This document shows, piece by piece, positions 27,534-35,054 of a stretch of DNA of 36,466 nt. The notes under the pieces are model-generated. The model was given only the letters and a program-made list of their open reading frames with translations, had not been told where the DNA came from and did no database searches. Every line of letters starts with the position of its first letter. Position 1 is the stretch's first letter. The DNA comes from an uncultured Burkholderiales bacterium (GTDB lineage Bacteria > Pseudomonadota > Gammaproteobacteria > Burkholderiales > Burkholderiaceae_C). The translations under genes and the position numbers were made by a program. The stretch is taken from the NCBI GenBank assembly GCA_903844825.1, contig CAIMVC010000397.1, forward strand, positions 1 to 36,466. Direction: 5' to 3'.

Positions 27534-28804
27534 GTCTTTAGTCTTTCGATGTCAGCGCCCAGGCCGCGCAATTTGGCTTCCATCTGGTCATAGCCGCGGT
27601 CCAGGTGGTAGATACGGTCGACCACGGTTTCCCCTTCCGCAACCAGGCCGGCAATCACCAGACTGGCCGAAGCCCGCAAGTCGGTGGCCATGACCGTGGC
27701 ACCGGAAAGCCGCGCCACACCATCCAGCACCGCCACCTTGCCTTCAATCTGAATCCTGGCGCCGAGTCGCACCATTTCGTTGACGTGCATGAAGCGATTT
27801 TCAAAGATCGTCTCGGTGACCTTGCTGCTACCGTTCGCGATCGCATTGAGCGCCATGAACTGGGCCTGCATGTCAGTCGGAAAACCAGGGTACTCGGTCG
27901 TGCGAAACGACTGCGCTTTGAGCCGGCCCTGCGCCTGAACGCGGATAAAGCCCTCGCCCGCCGTGATCACGGCACCGGCCGCGCGCAGTTTTTCGATGAC
28001 GGCATCCAGGTGGTCAGCCCGGCCATGCTGGAGCACCACGTCGCCACCGGCCGCTGCCACCGCACACAAGAAAGTGCCCGCTTCAATGCGGTCAGCCACC
28101 ACCTGGTGGGTTGCGCCGTGCAGTCGTTCGACGCCTTGTATGCGGATGCGGCGCGTGCCATGGCCTTGAATATTTGCACCCATCTTGATGAGCATTTCCG
28201 CCAGGTCACCGATCTCCGGCTCCTGCGCGGCGTTTTCCAGAACGGTCTCGCCCTCGGCCAGGGACGCCGCCATCATGAAGTTCTCGGTTCCGGTCACGGT
28301 CACCATGTCGGTGGTGATGTGGCAGCCCGTGAGCCGCTTGGCTCCGTGGGCCAGTTTGGCGAGCATGTAGCCGTGCTCGACCACAATCTCGGCGCCCATG
28401 GCCTCCAGCCCCTTGATGTGCTGATCGACCGGGCGCGAGCCGATCGCACAGCCGCCAGGCAGCGACACCGTCGCGTGGCCAAAGCGGGCCAGCAAGGGGC
28501 CCAGCGCCAGAACGGACGCGCGCATGGTCTTGACCAGCTCGTAAGGCGCCTCGGGCTTGTTCAAGGCCGCGGCATTGATCTGAACAACGCCAGGCTCAGC
28601 GTCGCTTCGAACGGCATCCACCCCCATGTTGCGGATCAGCTTGAGCATGGTCGCCACATCCTGCAGACGCGGCACGTTTTGCAAAGTGACCGGCTGCTCC
28701 GTGAGCAGGGCCGCGCAGAGTTCAGGCAAGGCCGCGTTCTTGGCACCGGAAATGTCGACCGTGCCGGCAAGCGAGCGCCCCCCCCTGATTCGTAGCTTGT
28801 CCAT
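27530..28804 (-). CDS. murA: UDP-N-acetylglucosamine 1-carboxyvinyltransferase
   Basis: First committed step of peptidoglycan synthesis, the fosfomycin target, 424 residues. Lys22-Asn23 in [10 protein letters not shown] and the catalytic Cys119 in [15 protein letters not shown] are present, so it should be fosfomycin-sensitive in principle (the Cys is not replaced by Asp). The start MDKLRIRGG at 28804 fits the family; two bases separate it from ibaG. The 3' end overlaps hisG by 4 bp, linking cell-wall and histidine genes. Confidence 0.97.
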   Translation of the reverse strand: MDKLRIRGGRSLAGTVDISGAKNAALPELCAALLTEQPVTLQNVPRLQDVATMLKLIRNMGVDAVRSDAEPGVVQINAAALNKPEAPYELVKTMRASVLALGPLLARFGHATVSLPGGCAIGSRPVDQHIKGLEAMGAEIVVEHGYMLAKLAHGAKRLTGCHITTDMVTVTGTENFMMAASLAEGETVLENAAQEPEIGDLAEMLIKMGANIQGHGTRRIRIQGVERLHGATHQVVADRIEAGTFLCAVAAAGGDVVLQHGRADHLDAVIEKLRAAGAVITAGEGFIRVQAQGRLKAQSFRTTEYPGFPTDMQAQFMALNAIANGSSKVTETIFENRFMHVNEMVRLGARIQIEGKVAVLDGVARLSGATVMATDLRASASLVIAGLVAEGETVVDRIYHLDRGYDQMEAKLRGLGADIERLKT

Positions 28805-28806
28805 AC

Positions 28807-29052
28807 TCAGCTTGCCGATTGCGCAGCCCACTCGGCTGGCGTGAATGTTTTCATGGACAGGGCGTGGACCTCGTCGGTCTTCATGCGCTGGCCGAGCGTG
28901 GCATAGACACGCTGGTGGCGCTGAATCAGTCGCTGCCCCTCAAAGGCCGTGGACACGATGGTGGCATACCAATGCCGCCCATCGCCCTCAAGTTTGATGT
29001 GCTCGCAGTCAAGGCCTGCGCTGATGATGGCCTGAAGTTCTTCGCTGGTCAT
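28807..29052 (-). CDS. ibaG: BolA-family protein IbaG/YrbA-like
   Basis: 81-residue BolA-like protein with the fold beta-beta-alpha-beta: [28 protein letters not shown]..., the [10 protein letters not shown] helix segment and [10 protein letters not shown] at the end. Family members work with monothiol glutaredoxins on Fe-S cluster traffic; IbaG is also linked to acid resistance. An in-frame Met seven codons earlier is possible, but MTSEEL is the family start. The order ibaG-murA is conserved in proteobacteria. Confidence 0.92.
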   Translation of the reverse strand: MTSEELQAIISAGLDCEHIKLEGDGRHWYATIVSTAFEGQRLIQRHQRVYATLGQRMKTDEVHALSMKTFTPAEWAAQSAS

Positions 29053-29069
29053 GAATGGTTGGGTAGGGC

Positions 29070-29825
29070 TCAATGCCTGATCTTGTAGCCAATTTTGAGA
29101 AGATGCAGCGCCGTGGCGCTGACGAGCAGCAGAGCCGCGCCGACAATGCCCAGACTCAGCCAGGGCGACACATCGCTGGTGCCAAAAAATCCGTAGCGAA
29201 AACCGTCGATCATGTAGAAAAAAGGGTTGAGGTGGCTGACCGTCTGCCAGAAGGGGGGTAGCGAATGAATCGAGTAAAACACGCCACTCAAGAAGGTCAT
29301 GGGCATGACGATGAAGTTTTGAAACACGGCCATCTGGTCGAACTTTTCAGCCCACAAGCCGGCAATCAGGCCCAGCCCGCCGAGCAAAGCTGCACCCAGC
29401 ACCGCAAAGGCGAGGATCCACTGCGGCGCTGCAAAGCCGGGTTGACCAAAAAACACCGTGACCACAAAAACGCCAAGGCCCACCGCCAGCCCCCGCACGA
29501 CGGACGACCCGACATAAGCAATGAACCAGTGCCAGTGCGACAAGGGCGTGAGCAGCAAAAACACCAGATTGCCCATGATCTTGCTCTGCACCAGCGACGA
29601 TGAGCTGTTGGCAAACGCGTTTTGCAACACACTCATCATCACCAGACCGGGCACCAAAAATGCAGCGTAGCTGACCTTGCCATAAATCAAGGGCTGGTCC
29701 CTGAGCACATGGCCGAAGATCAGCATGTACAAAACAGCCGTGAGGATGGGCGCACCAACGGTTTGAAAACCAACTTTCCAGAACCGCAGAACCTCTTTAT
29801 AAAGAAGCGTTTGCCAACCGTTCAT
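29070..29825 (-). CDS. ABC-2 type exporter, permease subunit
   Basis: Integral-membrane half of an ABC-2 exporter, 251 residues with six predicted helices, similar in layout to E. coli YadH. The ABC-2 signature region (GLGLIAGLWAEKFDQMAVFQNFIVMP, here about 155-180) and MTFLSGVFYSIHSLP follow the family pattern. Overlaps its ATPase gene by 4 bp and precedes ibaG by 17 bp. Substrate unknown; the position in a cluster of envelope genes suggests a lipid or cell-surface compound, which is inference only. Confidence 0.9.
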   Translation of the reverse strand: MNGWQTLLYKEVLRFWKVGFQTVGAPILTAVLYMLIFGHVLRDQPLIYGKVSYAAFLVPGLVMMSVLQNAFANSSSSLVQSKIMGNLVFLLLTPLSHWHWFIAYVGSSVVRGLAVGLGVFVVTVFFGQPGFAAPQWILAFAVLGAALLGGLGLIAGLWAEKFDQMAVFQNFIVMPMTFLSGVFYSIHSLPPFWQTVSHLNPFFYMIDGFRYGFFGTSDVSPWLSLGIVGAALLLVSATALHLLKIGYKIRH

Positions 29826-30769
29826 GACTGCACCTCAAGCGCTGCCGTCGCACCTTGGGCCTTGCCACCCATGACTTCAAGGAACACGTCTTCGAGGTCA
29901 GCCTTGCGAATCTCGACGTCTTCGGCAATCAGCCCGGCTTCGCGCACAGCGGCCAGGTACTGCTCAATCTCACGGGCATCGTGCGCCGGAAACTGAACGA
30001 TGCGCCCGGTCACGCGTGCCTTGGCAGCCAGCCCGGGCGGCAGTTCCTTGTCGAGTTTGAAACGTAACACATTGGACGATGCATTCTTGAGCAAGTCAGA
30101 GGTCGAAGACAGGGCCACCATTTTTCCCTGTTTGAGCATCGCAATACGGCTGCACAGGGCCTCGGCCTCCTCTAGGTAGTGGGTGGTCAACAGCACCGTG
30201 CTGCCCTGCCGATTGAGTTTGGCGATAAATTGCCACAGCGTCTGGCGCAGCTCGACGTCGACGCCGGCCGTAGGCTCGTCCAGCACGATCACTTGCGGTT
30301 TATGGACCAGCGCTTGGGCCACCAGCACGCGCCGCTTCATGCCACCGGAGAGCTGTCGCATGTTGGCCTGCGCTTTGTCGGCCAAACCGAGACTGACCAG
30401 CAACTCATCAATCCAGTCGTCGTTGTGCTTGACGCCGAAGTAACCCGACTGGATGCGAAGCGACTCGCGCACCGTGAAAAAAGGGTCAAACACCAGCTCC
30501 TGCGGTACCACCCCGAGCAGGCGACGGGCCTGGGCATAGTCGGTGACCACGTCTCGGCCATGCACCTTGACGGAGCCGGCACTGGCGCGTGACAGGCCTG
30601 CCAGAATGCTGATCAGGGTGGTCTTGCCCGCGCCATTGGGGCCAAGCAGACCGAAAAACTCGCCCTGCTGGATGTCAAAGCTGACGTGGTCAAGGGCTTG
30701 CACCACGGTGCCTGAGGCGCCACGCGATTGATATTGTTTGGAAACAGACTGAAATGAAATAGCGGGCAT
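29822..30769 (-). CDS. ABC-2 type exporter, ATP-binding subunit
   Basis: Nucleotide-binding half of the exporter, 315 residues, YadG/DrrA-like. Walker A GPNGAGKTT (43-51), signature LSGGM (140-144), Walker B VIVLDEP (160-166) and the H-loop TTHYLEEAEALC are intact. The C-terminal extension (about 225-315) is typical of DrrA-type ATPases. It follows mlaB after 84 bp, so it may belong to the mla transcript or have its own promoter. Confidence 0.92.
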   Translation of the reverse strand: MPAISFQSVSKQYQSRGASGTVVQALDHVSFDIQQGEFFGLLGPNGAGKTTLISILAGLSRASAGSVKVHGRDVVTDYAQARRLLGVVPQELVFDPFFTVRESLRIQSGYFGVKHNDDWIDELLVSLGLADKAQANMRQLSGGMKRRVLVAQALVHKPQVIVLDEPTAGVDVELRQTLWQFIAKLNRQGSTVLLTTHYLEEAEALCSRIAMLKQGKMVALSSTSDLLKNASSNVLRFKLDKELPPGLAAKARVTGRIVQFPAHDAREIEQYLAAVREAGLIAEDVEIRKADLEDVFLEVMGGKAQGATAALEVQS

Positions 30770-30853
30770 GAGCCCAGCATTTTAAGGGTGATATGGCCGA
30801 GCCCATGGCGGCGGTGCGCAAGTCCTCAAAGCAGGGGGTCCGCCCCGGGTAAG

Positions 30854-31138
30854 TCAGGCGGCAGCAGGCATCAGGTCGGCCACACCGTACAGGTCCGCCA
30901 GCCGTCGCAGGCGAGACGGCAAACCCGACACATGAAAGACCTGATCCAGCGACAAGGCGGTGCGGCGGCAATCGAGCAATACGGCCAGCGCCGAGGAGTC
31001 AAAGCGCTGCAGCGCGCTGGCGTCGACGGTCACGCCGTCTGCAGTGGCTTGCAACGCAATCGCTTTGCGCAGGGCCACACTGCAGGCTACGGCCTGCTCA
31101 TGGGTCAAAACTGAAGGAAGACGAAGCACTGCAGGCAT
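30854..31138 (-). CDS. mlaB: STAS-domain protein MlaB
   Basis: Small cytoplasmic STAS protein, 94 residues, which by family knowledge binds MlaF and supports the MlaFEDB transporter. The STAS core VDASALQRFDSSALAVLLDCRR is clear, with a Ser-Ser pair (48-49) at the position corresponding to the regulatory Thr of E. coli MlaB. The start MPAVLRLPSVL at 31138 is chosen; the longer frame runs into mlaC. 19 bp after mlaC. Confidence 0.88.
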   Translation of the reverse strand: MPAVLRLPSVLTHEQAVACSVALRKAIALQATADGVTVDASALQRFDSSALAVLLDCRRTALSLDQVFHVSGLPSRLRRLADLYGVADLMPAAA

Positions 31139-31157
31139 GGTGATGGCTGACGCCGGC

Positions 31158-31793
31158 TCAACTCTTCTTCTCGGCGGAACCGGCCTTGTTGCGCTGGGCC
31201 AGGGCGGCAATCAGGCCGTCGATGCCCCTGGCTGAAATTTCTTGCGCGAATTGGGTGCGATAGGTCTCCACCAGCCAGACGCCCAGCACATTAAGGTCAT
31301 AAATGCGCCAGCCCGTCGGTGACTTCTCCATCCTGTAGTCGAGCTGAACCGCATCGCCGCGACTGATCACATCGGTGCGGACCACGACTTCGGTATCGCC
31401 CGGACTGGCCCGCAAGGGCTTGACGTTGATGGTCTGGTCCTTGACCTGGGTCAGTGCACCCGAGTAGGTGCGCACCAGCAGGTTCTTGAACTCCTCCTGC
31501 AACCGCTTTTGTTGCTCCGGCGTCGCCTGGCGCCAGTTGCGGCCCACGGCAGCAGCGGTCATGCGCGTGAAGTTCACGTGCGGCATGATCTTGCTATCGA
31601 CATACGAGACGATCTTGCGAACATCGCCGCTTTGCACGTCCTTGTCGGCCTTGATGATGTCCAGCACCTCGACCGACAAGCGGCGAATCAGCTCGTCGGG
31701 CCCTTCTTCGGCAGCCCGTGCCAGGAAAGTGGATGTCGCAAGGCACAGCCCGCAGAGTGCGCACAAAAATTGATGGAAGCTTCTACGTTTCAT
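31158..31793 (-). CDS. mlaC: Periplasmic phospholipid-binding protein MlaC
   Basis: Shuttles phospholipids between the MlaA-porin complex in the outer membrane and MlaD in the inner membrane, 211 residues. A signal peptide (about 1-27, ending LARA) precedes the mature part; segments such as IVSYVDSKIMPHVNFTRMTAAAVGRNWR and VRTDVISRGDAVQLDYRM are typical of the MlaC/Ttg2D family. It follows mlaA by 18 bp. Confidence 0.94.
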   Translation of the reverse strand: MKRRSFHQFLCALCGLCLATSTFLARAAEEGPDELIRRLSVEVLDIIKADKDVQSGDVRKIVSYVDSKIMPHVNFTRMTAAAVGRNWRQATPEQQKRLQEEFKNLLVRTYSGALTQVKDQTINVKPLRASPGDTEVVVRTDVISRGDAVQLDYRMEKSPTGWRIYDLNVLGVWLVETYRTQFAQEISARGIDGLIAALAQRNKAGSAEKKS

Positions 31794-31811
31794 AAGTTAC
31801 CGGGGATCACT

Positions 31812-32660
31812 TCAAGGCTTAACAGGTCGATCAGGAGCGGGCACGGTGCCGTTCATGGGTGGGGCGGAGAAACCAGCCGGGGCCGGGGACGGTGCGGGTA
31901 CCTTCTCGGGCAAGTCAAACCGCTCTTCGGCCGGGGCGCCATTTTCATCGACTTCCCGAGTTTCACCGCGACGGCGCTGCAAATAGGCATCGCGCACAAA
32001 ACTGTATTTGTCGAGCGCTGCGTTGTTCAGGAAGTTGCCTGCACCAAACAAGTTGGCCCGGATGTCAATACCCCGCAACAGCGACAGGGATACCCGGGCA
32101 GCCGGGTCGTTGATGTAGCTCACCAGATCGCCACTCCAGTTGACGCTCAGAGCTGCAGCATCGCGCAAGGTCGAGGGGCCGAGTAAGGGCAGCACAAGGT
32201 AGGGGCCGGTCGACATGCCCCAATAGCCCAGGGTCTGACCAAAATCTTCCCGGTGTTTTTCGATGGGAATATCAGAGGCAACGTCAATCAAACCGCCAAG
32301 GCCCACGATGGTGTTGACACCGATACGGGCCAGGGTCTCAGCCGATTCACGGGGCTTGAGTTGCAGCACGTTGTTGACCAGCGACCAGACGTCGGAAATA
32401 TTGCCAAAGAAATTGGTCACACCGGTTCTCACGACCTGCGGCAGCACGAGCTGGTAGGCCTTGGCCACCGGCCGGAGCACAGCGTCATCGACCTGCTCGT
32501 TAAAGTCAGACACGCCTCGATTAAAAGGCTCCCAGGGGTCGCGCGGGTTGGCGTTGGGCGCCGTGGCGCAGCCCTGCAGCAAGGCCATGACCATCACGAG
32601 GGCGGCCAGACTCCAGCGCGTCAAGCCAGTGCGCCCGCAGGACAGGTTTTGAGTGTTCAC
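31812..32660 (-). CDS. mlaA: Outer-membrane lipoprotein MlaA (VacJ)
   Basis: Removes mislocalised phospholipids from the outer leaflet of the outer membrane, 282 residues. The lipobox LLQG-C places the lipidated Cys at 31. The family motifs DPWEPFNRGVSDFNEQVDDAVLRPVAKAYQ and ETLGRIGVN-like ETLARIGVNTIVGLGGLIDVA and EDFGQTLGYWG are all present. A Pro/Ala-rich C-terminal tail follows. Unlike E. coli, where mlaA is elsewhere, here it is inside the mla group, overlapping mlaD by 4 bp. Confidence 0.95.
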   Translation of the reverse strand: MNTQNLSCGRTGLTRWSLAALVMVMALLQGCATAPNANPRDPWEPFNRGVSDFNEQVDDAVLRPVAKAYQLVLPQVVRTGVTNFFGNISDVWSLVNNVLQLKPRESAETLARIGVNTIVGLGGLIDVASDIPIEKHREDFGQTLGYWGMSTGPYLVLPLLGPSTLRDAAALSVNWSGDLVSYINDPAARVSLSLLRGIDIRANLFGAGNFLNNAALDKYSFVRDAYLQRRRGETREVDENGAPAEERFDLPEKVPAPSPAPAGFSAPPMNGTVPAPDRPVKP

Positions 32661-33151
32661 TTCTTGCTCCCATTGTCCGAAGCCGAAGGGCTACTGTCTG
32701 CCGCCTTGCTGTACAAGAATTGACTGATGAGTGTCTCCAGCACCACTGCAGATTGGGTGGTCTTGATGACGTCCCCCGCAGCCAGGTTTTTGTCGGCAGC
32801 ACCGGCTTCGATGCCGATGTACTGCTCGCCGAGCAAGCCGCTGGTCAAAATTTTCAACGAGCTGTCCTTTGGAAACACGTAGCGACTGTCCATGGCCAGA
32901 CTCACGCTGGCCTGGTAACTCCTGTCGTCAAAAGTGATCGCATCGACGCGACCCACCACGACGCCGGCACTCTTGACAGCCGCTCGTGGCTTGAGGCCAC
33001 CAATGTTGTCAAAACGCCCCACCACCGGGTAGCTGGTGGCGCCAAAATTGATTGTCAGCAAATTGGCAGACTTCAGCGCCAAAAACAACACGGCTGCGGC
33101 ACCAATCACCAAAAAAAGGCCGACCCATGGATCTTTGCTGGAACGCTGCAT
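32657..33151 (-). CDS. mlaD: MCE-domain protein MlaD
   Basis: Inner-membrane-anchored hexamer-forming lipid-binding subunit, 164 residues. One N-terminal helix (about 9-27), then an MCE domain (about 38-116) with RFDNIGGLKPRAAVKSAGVVVGRV and LTSGLLGEQYIGIEAG; the C-terminal tail is polar. The start MQRSSKDPWVG at 33151 fits the family; no strong Shine-Dalgarno is visible. It comes 139 bp after mlaE, an unusually wide gap in this group. Confidence 0.94.
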   Translation of the reverse strand: MQRSSKDPWVGLFLVIGAAAVLFLALKSANLLTINFGATSYPVVGRFDNIGGLKPRAAVKSAGVVVGRVDAITFDDRSYQASVSLAMDSRYVFPKDSSLKILTSGLLGEQYIGIEAGAADKNLAAGDVIKTTQSAVVLETLISQFLYSKAADSSPSASDNGSKK

Positions 33152-33198
33152 GACAAAAACTTTCGATAAAACAGAACACGGCAATAGCCACTCAACCC

Positions 33199-33222
33199 GC
33201 CACCGACCCGCCGCCCGGTGGC
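33199..33222 (-). promoter_or_regulatory. GC-rich hairpin in the mlaE-mlaD gap
   Basis: GCCACCG (33199-33205) and CGGTGGC (33216-33222) form a perfect 7-bp stem around 10 nt. There is no U tract after it on the minus strand. Placed in the 139-bp gap it may be a processing or stability element that changes the ratio of MlaE to MlaD, but this is positional inference. Confidence 0.4.
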
Positions 33223-33290
33223 CCCATTTTCTCACGCAACTTCACATCACGCTCAACACAATTACTTACAAAACAAACGCGCTACACGCG

Positions 33291-34085
33291 CTACAGGCTG
33301 AACATCCAGGCCGTCAGCAAAAAGTCCAGCCCGAGCACAGCCAGAGAGGCCACCACAACTGTGCGCGTGGTCGCGCGCGATACCCCTTCCGGGGTGGGCT
33401 GGGCCTCGAAGCCCTGGTAAAGCGCCACAAAGGTCACCGTCACGCCGAACACCATGCTTTTGACGACACCATTGCCGACATCACGCCAGACATCCACGCC
33501 GCCTTGCATCTGGCTCCAGAATGAGCCCGAATCCACCCCGATCATGACCACACCAACGAGCCAGCCGCCAATCACGCCTACGGCACTGAAGACAGCCGCC
33601 AGCAAGGGCATGGCGATGATGCCGCCCCACCAACGCGGCGCCAGAATACGGCTCACCGGGTCCACCGCCATCATTTCCATCGCAGAGAGTTGTTCGCCCG
33701 CTTTCATCAGCCCGATTTCTGCAGTCAGGGCGGTTCCCGCCCGTCCGGCAAACAGCAGGGCCGTGATCACAGGGCCCAACTCGCGCACCAGACTGAGGGC
33801 AACCAGCAACCCCAGCGCTTCGGACGAGCCGTAGCGCTGCAAGGTGTAATAGCCCTGCAAACCCAGAACAAAGCCCACAAAGAGGCCCGACACCCCGATG
33901 ATGGCGAGGGAATAATTGCCCAGGAAAAATATCTGGTCGCGCACCAGACCAAAGCGGGCCAGGGTGGGGCCGGTCAGGGCCAACAAGCGTGCAAACAGGC
34001 GGCCGGCCAAACCCAACTCACTCAATTTGTTTCGGGCGGAAAAGCCAAGATCAGCCAGAAGCTTGACCGGATGAAAGGGGCTCAT
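33291..34085 (-). CDS. mlaE: Phospholipid ABC transporter permease MlaE
   Basis: Membrane permease of the Mla transporter, 264 residues with five to six helices. The family motifs GLFVGFVLGLQGYYTLQRYGS, LVRELGPVITALLFAGRAGTALTAEIGLMKAGEQLSAMEMMAVDP (read in parts, about 90-145) and LAPRWWGGIIAMPLL are clear. Overlaps mlaF by 4 bp (ATGA). A perfect tandem 9-mer (CGCGCTACA, 33278-33295) covers its stop codon. Confidence 0.95.
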   Translation of the reverse strand: MSPFHPVKLLADLGFSARNKLSELGLAGRLFARLLALTGPTLARFGLVRDQIFFLGNYSLAIIGVSGLFVGFVLGLQGYYTLQRYGSSEALGLLVALSLVRELGPVITALLFAGRAGTALTAEIGLMKAGEQLSAMEMMAVDPVSRILAPRWWGGIIAMPLLAAVFSAVGVIGGWLVGVVMIGVDSGSFWSQMQGGVDVWRDVGNGVVKSMVFGVTVTFVALYQGFEAQPTPEGVSRATTRTVVVASLAVLGLDFLLTAWMFSL

Positions 34086-34963
34086 GAGGACCCCCTGGCG
34101 CGTCCGGCAGCGCCGCCTTTGCCAGCGGACGCGCTGCCGGGGCCGTAATCACTGGCGGCATCCGGGCCCGGGTAATGCAACTCGACCGGACCCTGACGCA
34201 GAGCGTTCACGAATTGATGCACCAGCGGATCGCTCGAGTTCTTGACTTCTTCAGGCGTGCCCTGCGCAGCGATGCCGCCATTGGCCAAAATGATGACCTG
34301 GTCGGCAATCCGGAAGGTTTCTTCCAGATCGTGCGAAACAACCACGCTGGTGATGCCCAGGGTATCGTTGAGCTGACGAATCAGCTCGGCAGCGGTTCCC
34401 AGCGAAATGGGATCCAGGCCCGCAAAAGGCTCGTCGTACATGATCAATTCGGGGTCCAGCACAATCGCCCTGGCCAAGGCCACACGGCGCGCCATACCGC
34501 CGGAGATTTCGGAGGGCATCAAGTCGCGCGCACCGCGCAAGCCCACCGCGTCCAGCTTCATCAGGACAATGTCGCGGATCAGGGCCTCGGTCAGTCGGGT
34601 GTGTTCGCGCAGGGGGAAAGCAACGTTGTCAAAAACGCTCAGATCAGTGAACAAGGCGCCAAACTGAAACAGCATGCCCATGCGGCGCCGGACTTTGTAA
34701 AGGCCCTGGGCGTCCAGCGCACCCACCTCTTGACCGTCAAACAGCACTTGCCCCGAGTTGGCCCGCTGCTGTCCCCCAATGAGTCGCAGCACGGTAGTTT
34801 TGCCGCCGCCGGACGCGCCCATCAAGGCGGTGACTTTGCCGCGAGGCACCGACAGACTCAGGTCTTTAAGAATGACGCGGTCCCCCTTGGCGCCCGGGTA
34901 GGCGAAGGTCACTTGCTTGAACTCAACAAGCGAGGAGGACGTGGAATCTGAGGTATCGGGCAT
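34082..34963 (-). CDS. mlaF: Phospholipid ABC transporter ATPase MlaF
   Basis: ATPase of the Mla transporter, 293 residues. Walker A GASGGGKTT (49-57), signature ISGGM (153-157), Walker B LIMYDEP (173-179) and SHDLEETFRIADQ are intact. A Gly/Ala-rich C-terminal tail of about 25 residues goes beyond the usual domain. The start at 34963 has no Shine-Dalgarno in front; instead a terminator-like hairpin ends 7 nt upstream. No other in-frame ATG gives a complete Walker A region with a proper N-terminus. First gene of the 17-kb run. Confidence 0.94.
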   Translation of the reverse strand: MPDTSDSTSSSLVEFKQVTFAYPGAKGDRVILKDLSLSVPRGKVTALMGASGGGKTTVLRLIGGQQRANSGQVLFDGQEVGALDAQGLYKVRRRMGMLFQFGALFTDLSVFDNVAFPLREHTRLTEALIRDIVLMKLDAVGLRGARDLMPSEISGGMARRVALARAIVLDPELIMYDEPFAGLDPISLGTAAELIRQLNDTLGITSVVVSHDLEETFRIADQVIILANGGIAAQGTPEEVKNSSDPLVHQFVNALRQGPVELHYPGPDAASDYGPGSASAGKGGAAGRARGSS

Positions 34964-34970
34964 GAATATG

Positions 34971-34993
34971 AAAAGCCGGCATCAGCCGGCTTT
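34971..34993 (-). terminator. gltD terminator just upstream of mlaF
   Basis: On the minus strand AAAGCCGGC (34985-34993) and GCCGGCTTT (34972-34980) form a perfect 9-bp stem around a 4-nt loop, closing in a run of four T. It is a good rho-independent terminator for gltD, whose stop codon is 61 bp upstream, and its last base is 7 nt before the mlaF ATG. Confidence 0.85.
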
Positions 34994-35054
34994 GGGGTAG
35001 CGGATCATCATGATAACGGGCCAGCCAGCACAACGGCTGACAAGCACCGCTCAA

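Noticed and set aside
27605-28795. A 396-codon open frame opposite murA
   Set aside because: It mirrors murA exactly, rich in His, Gly, Arg and Gln as expected from antisense reading. No ribosome-binding site or known motif.
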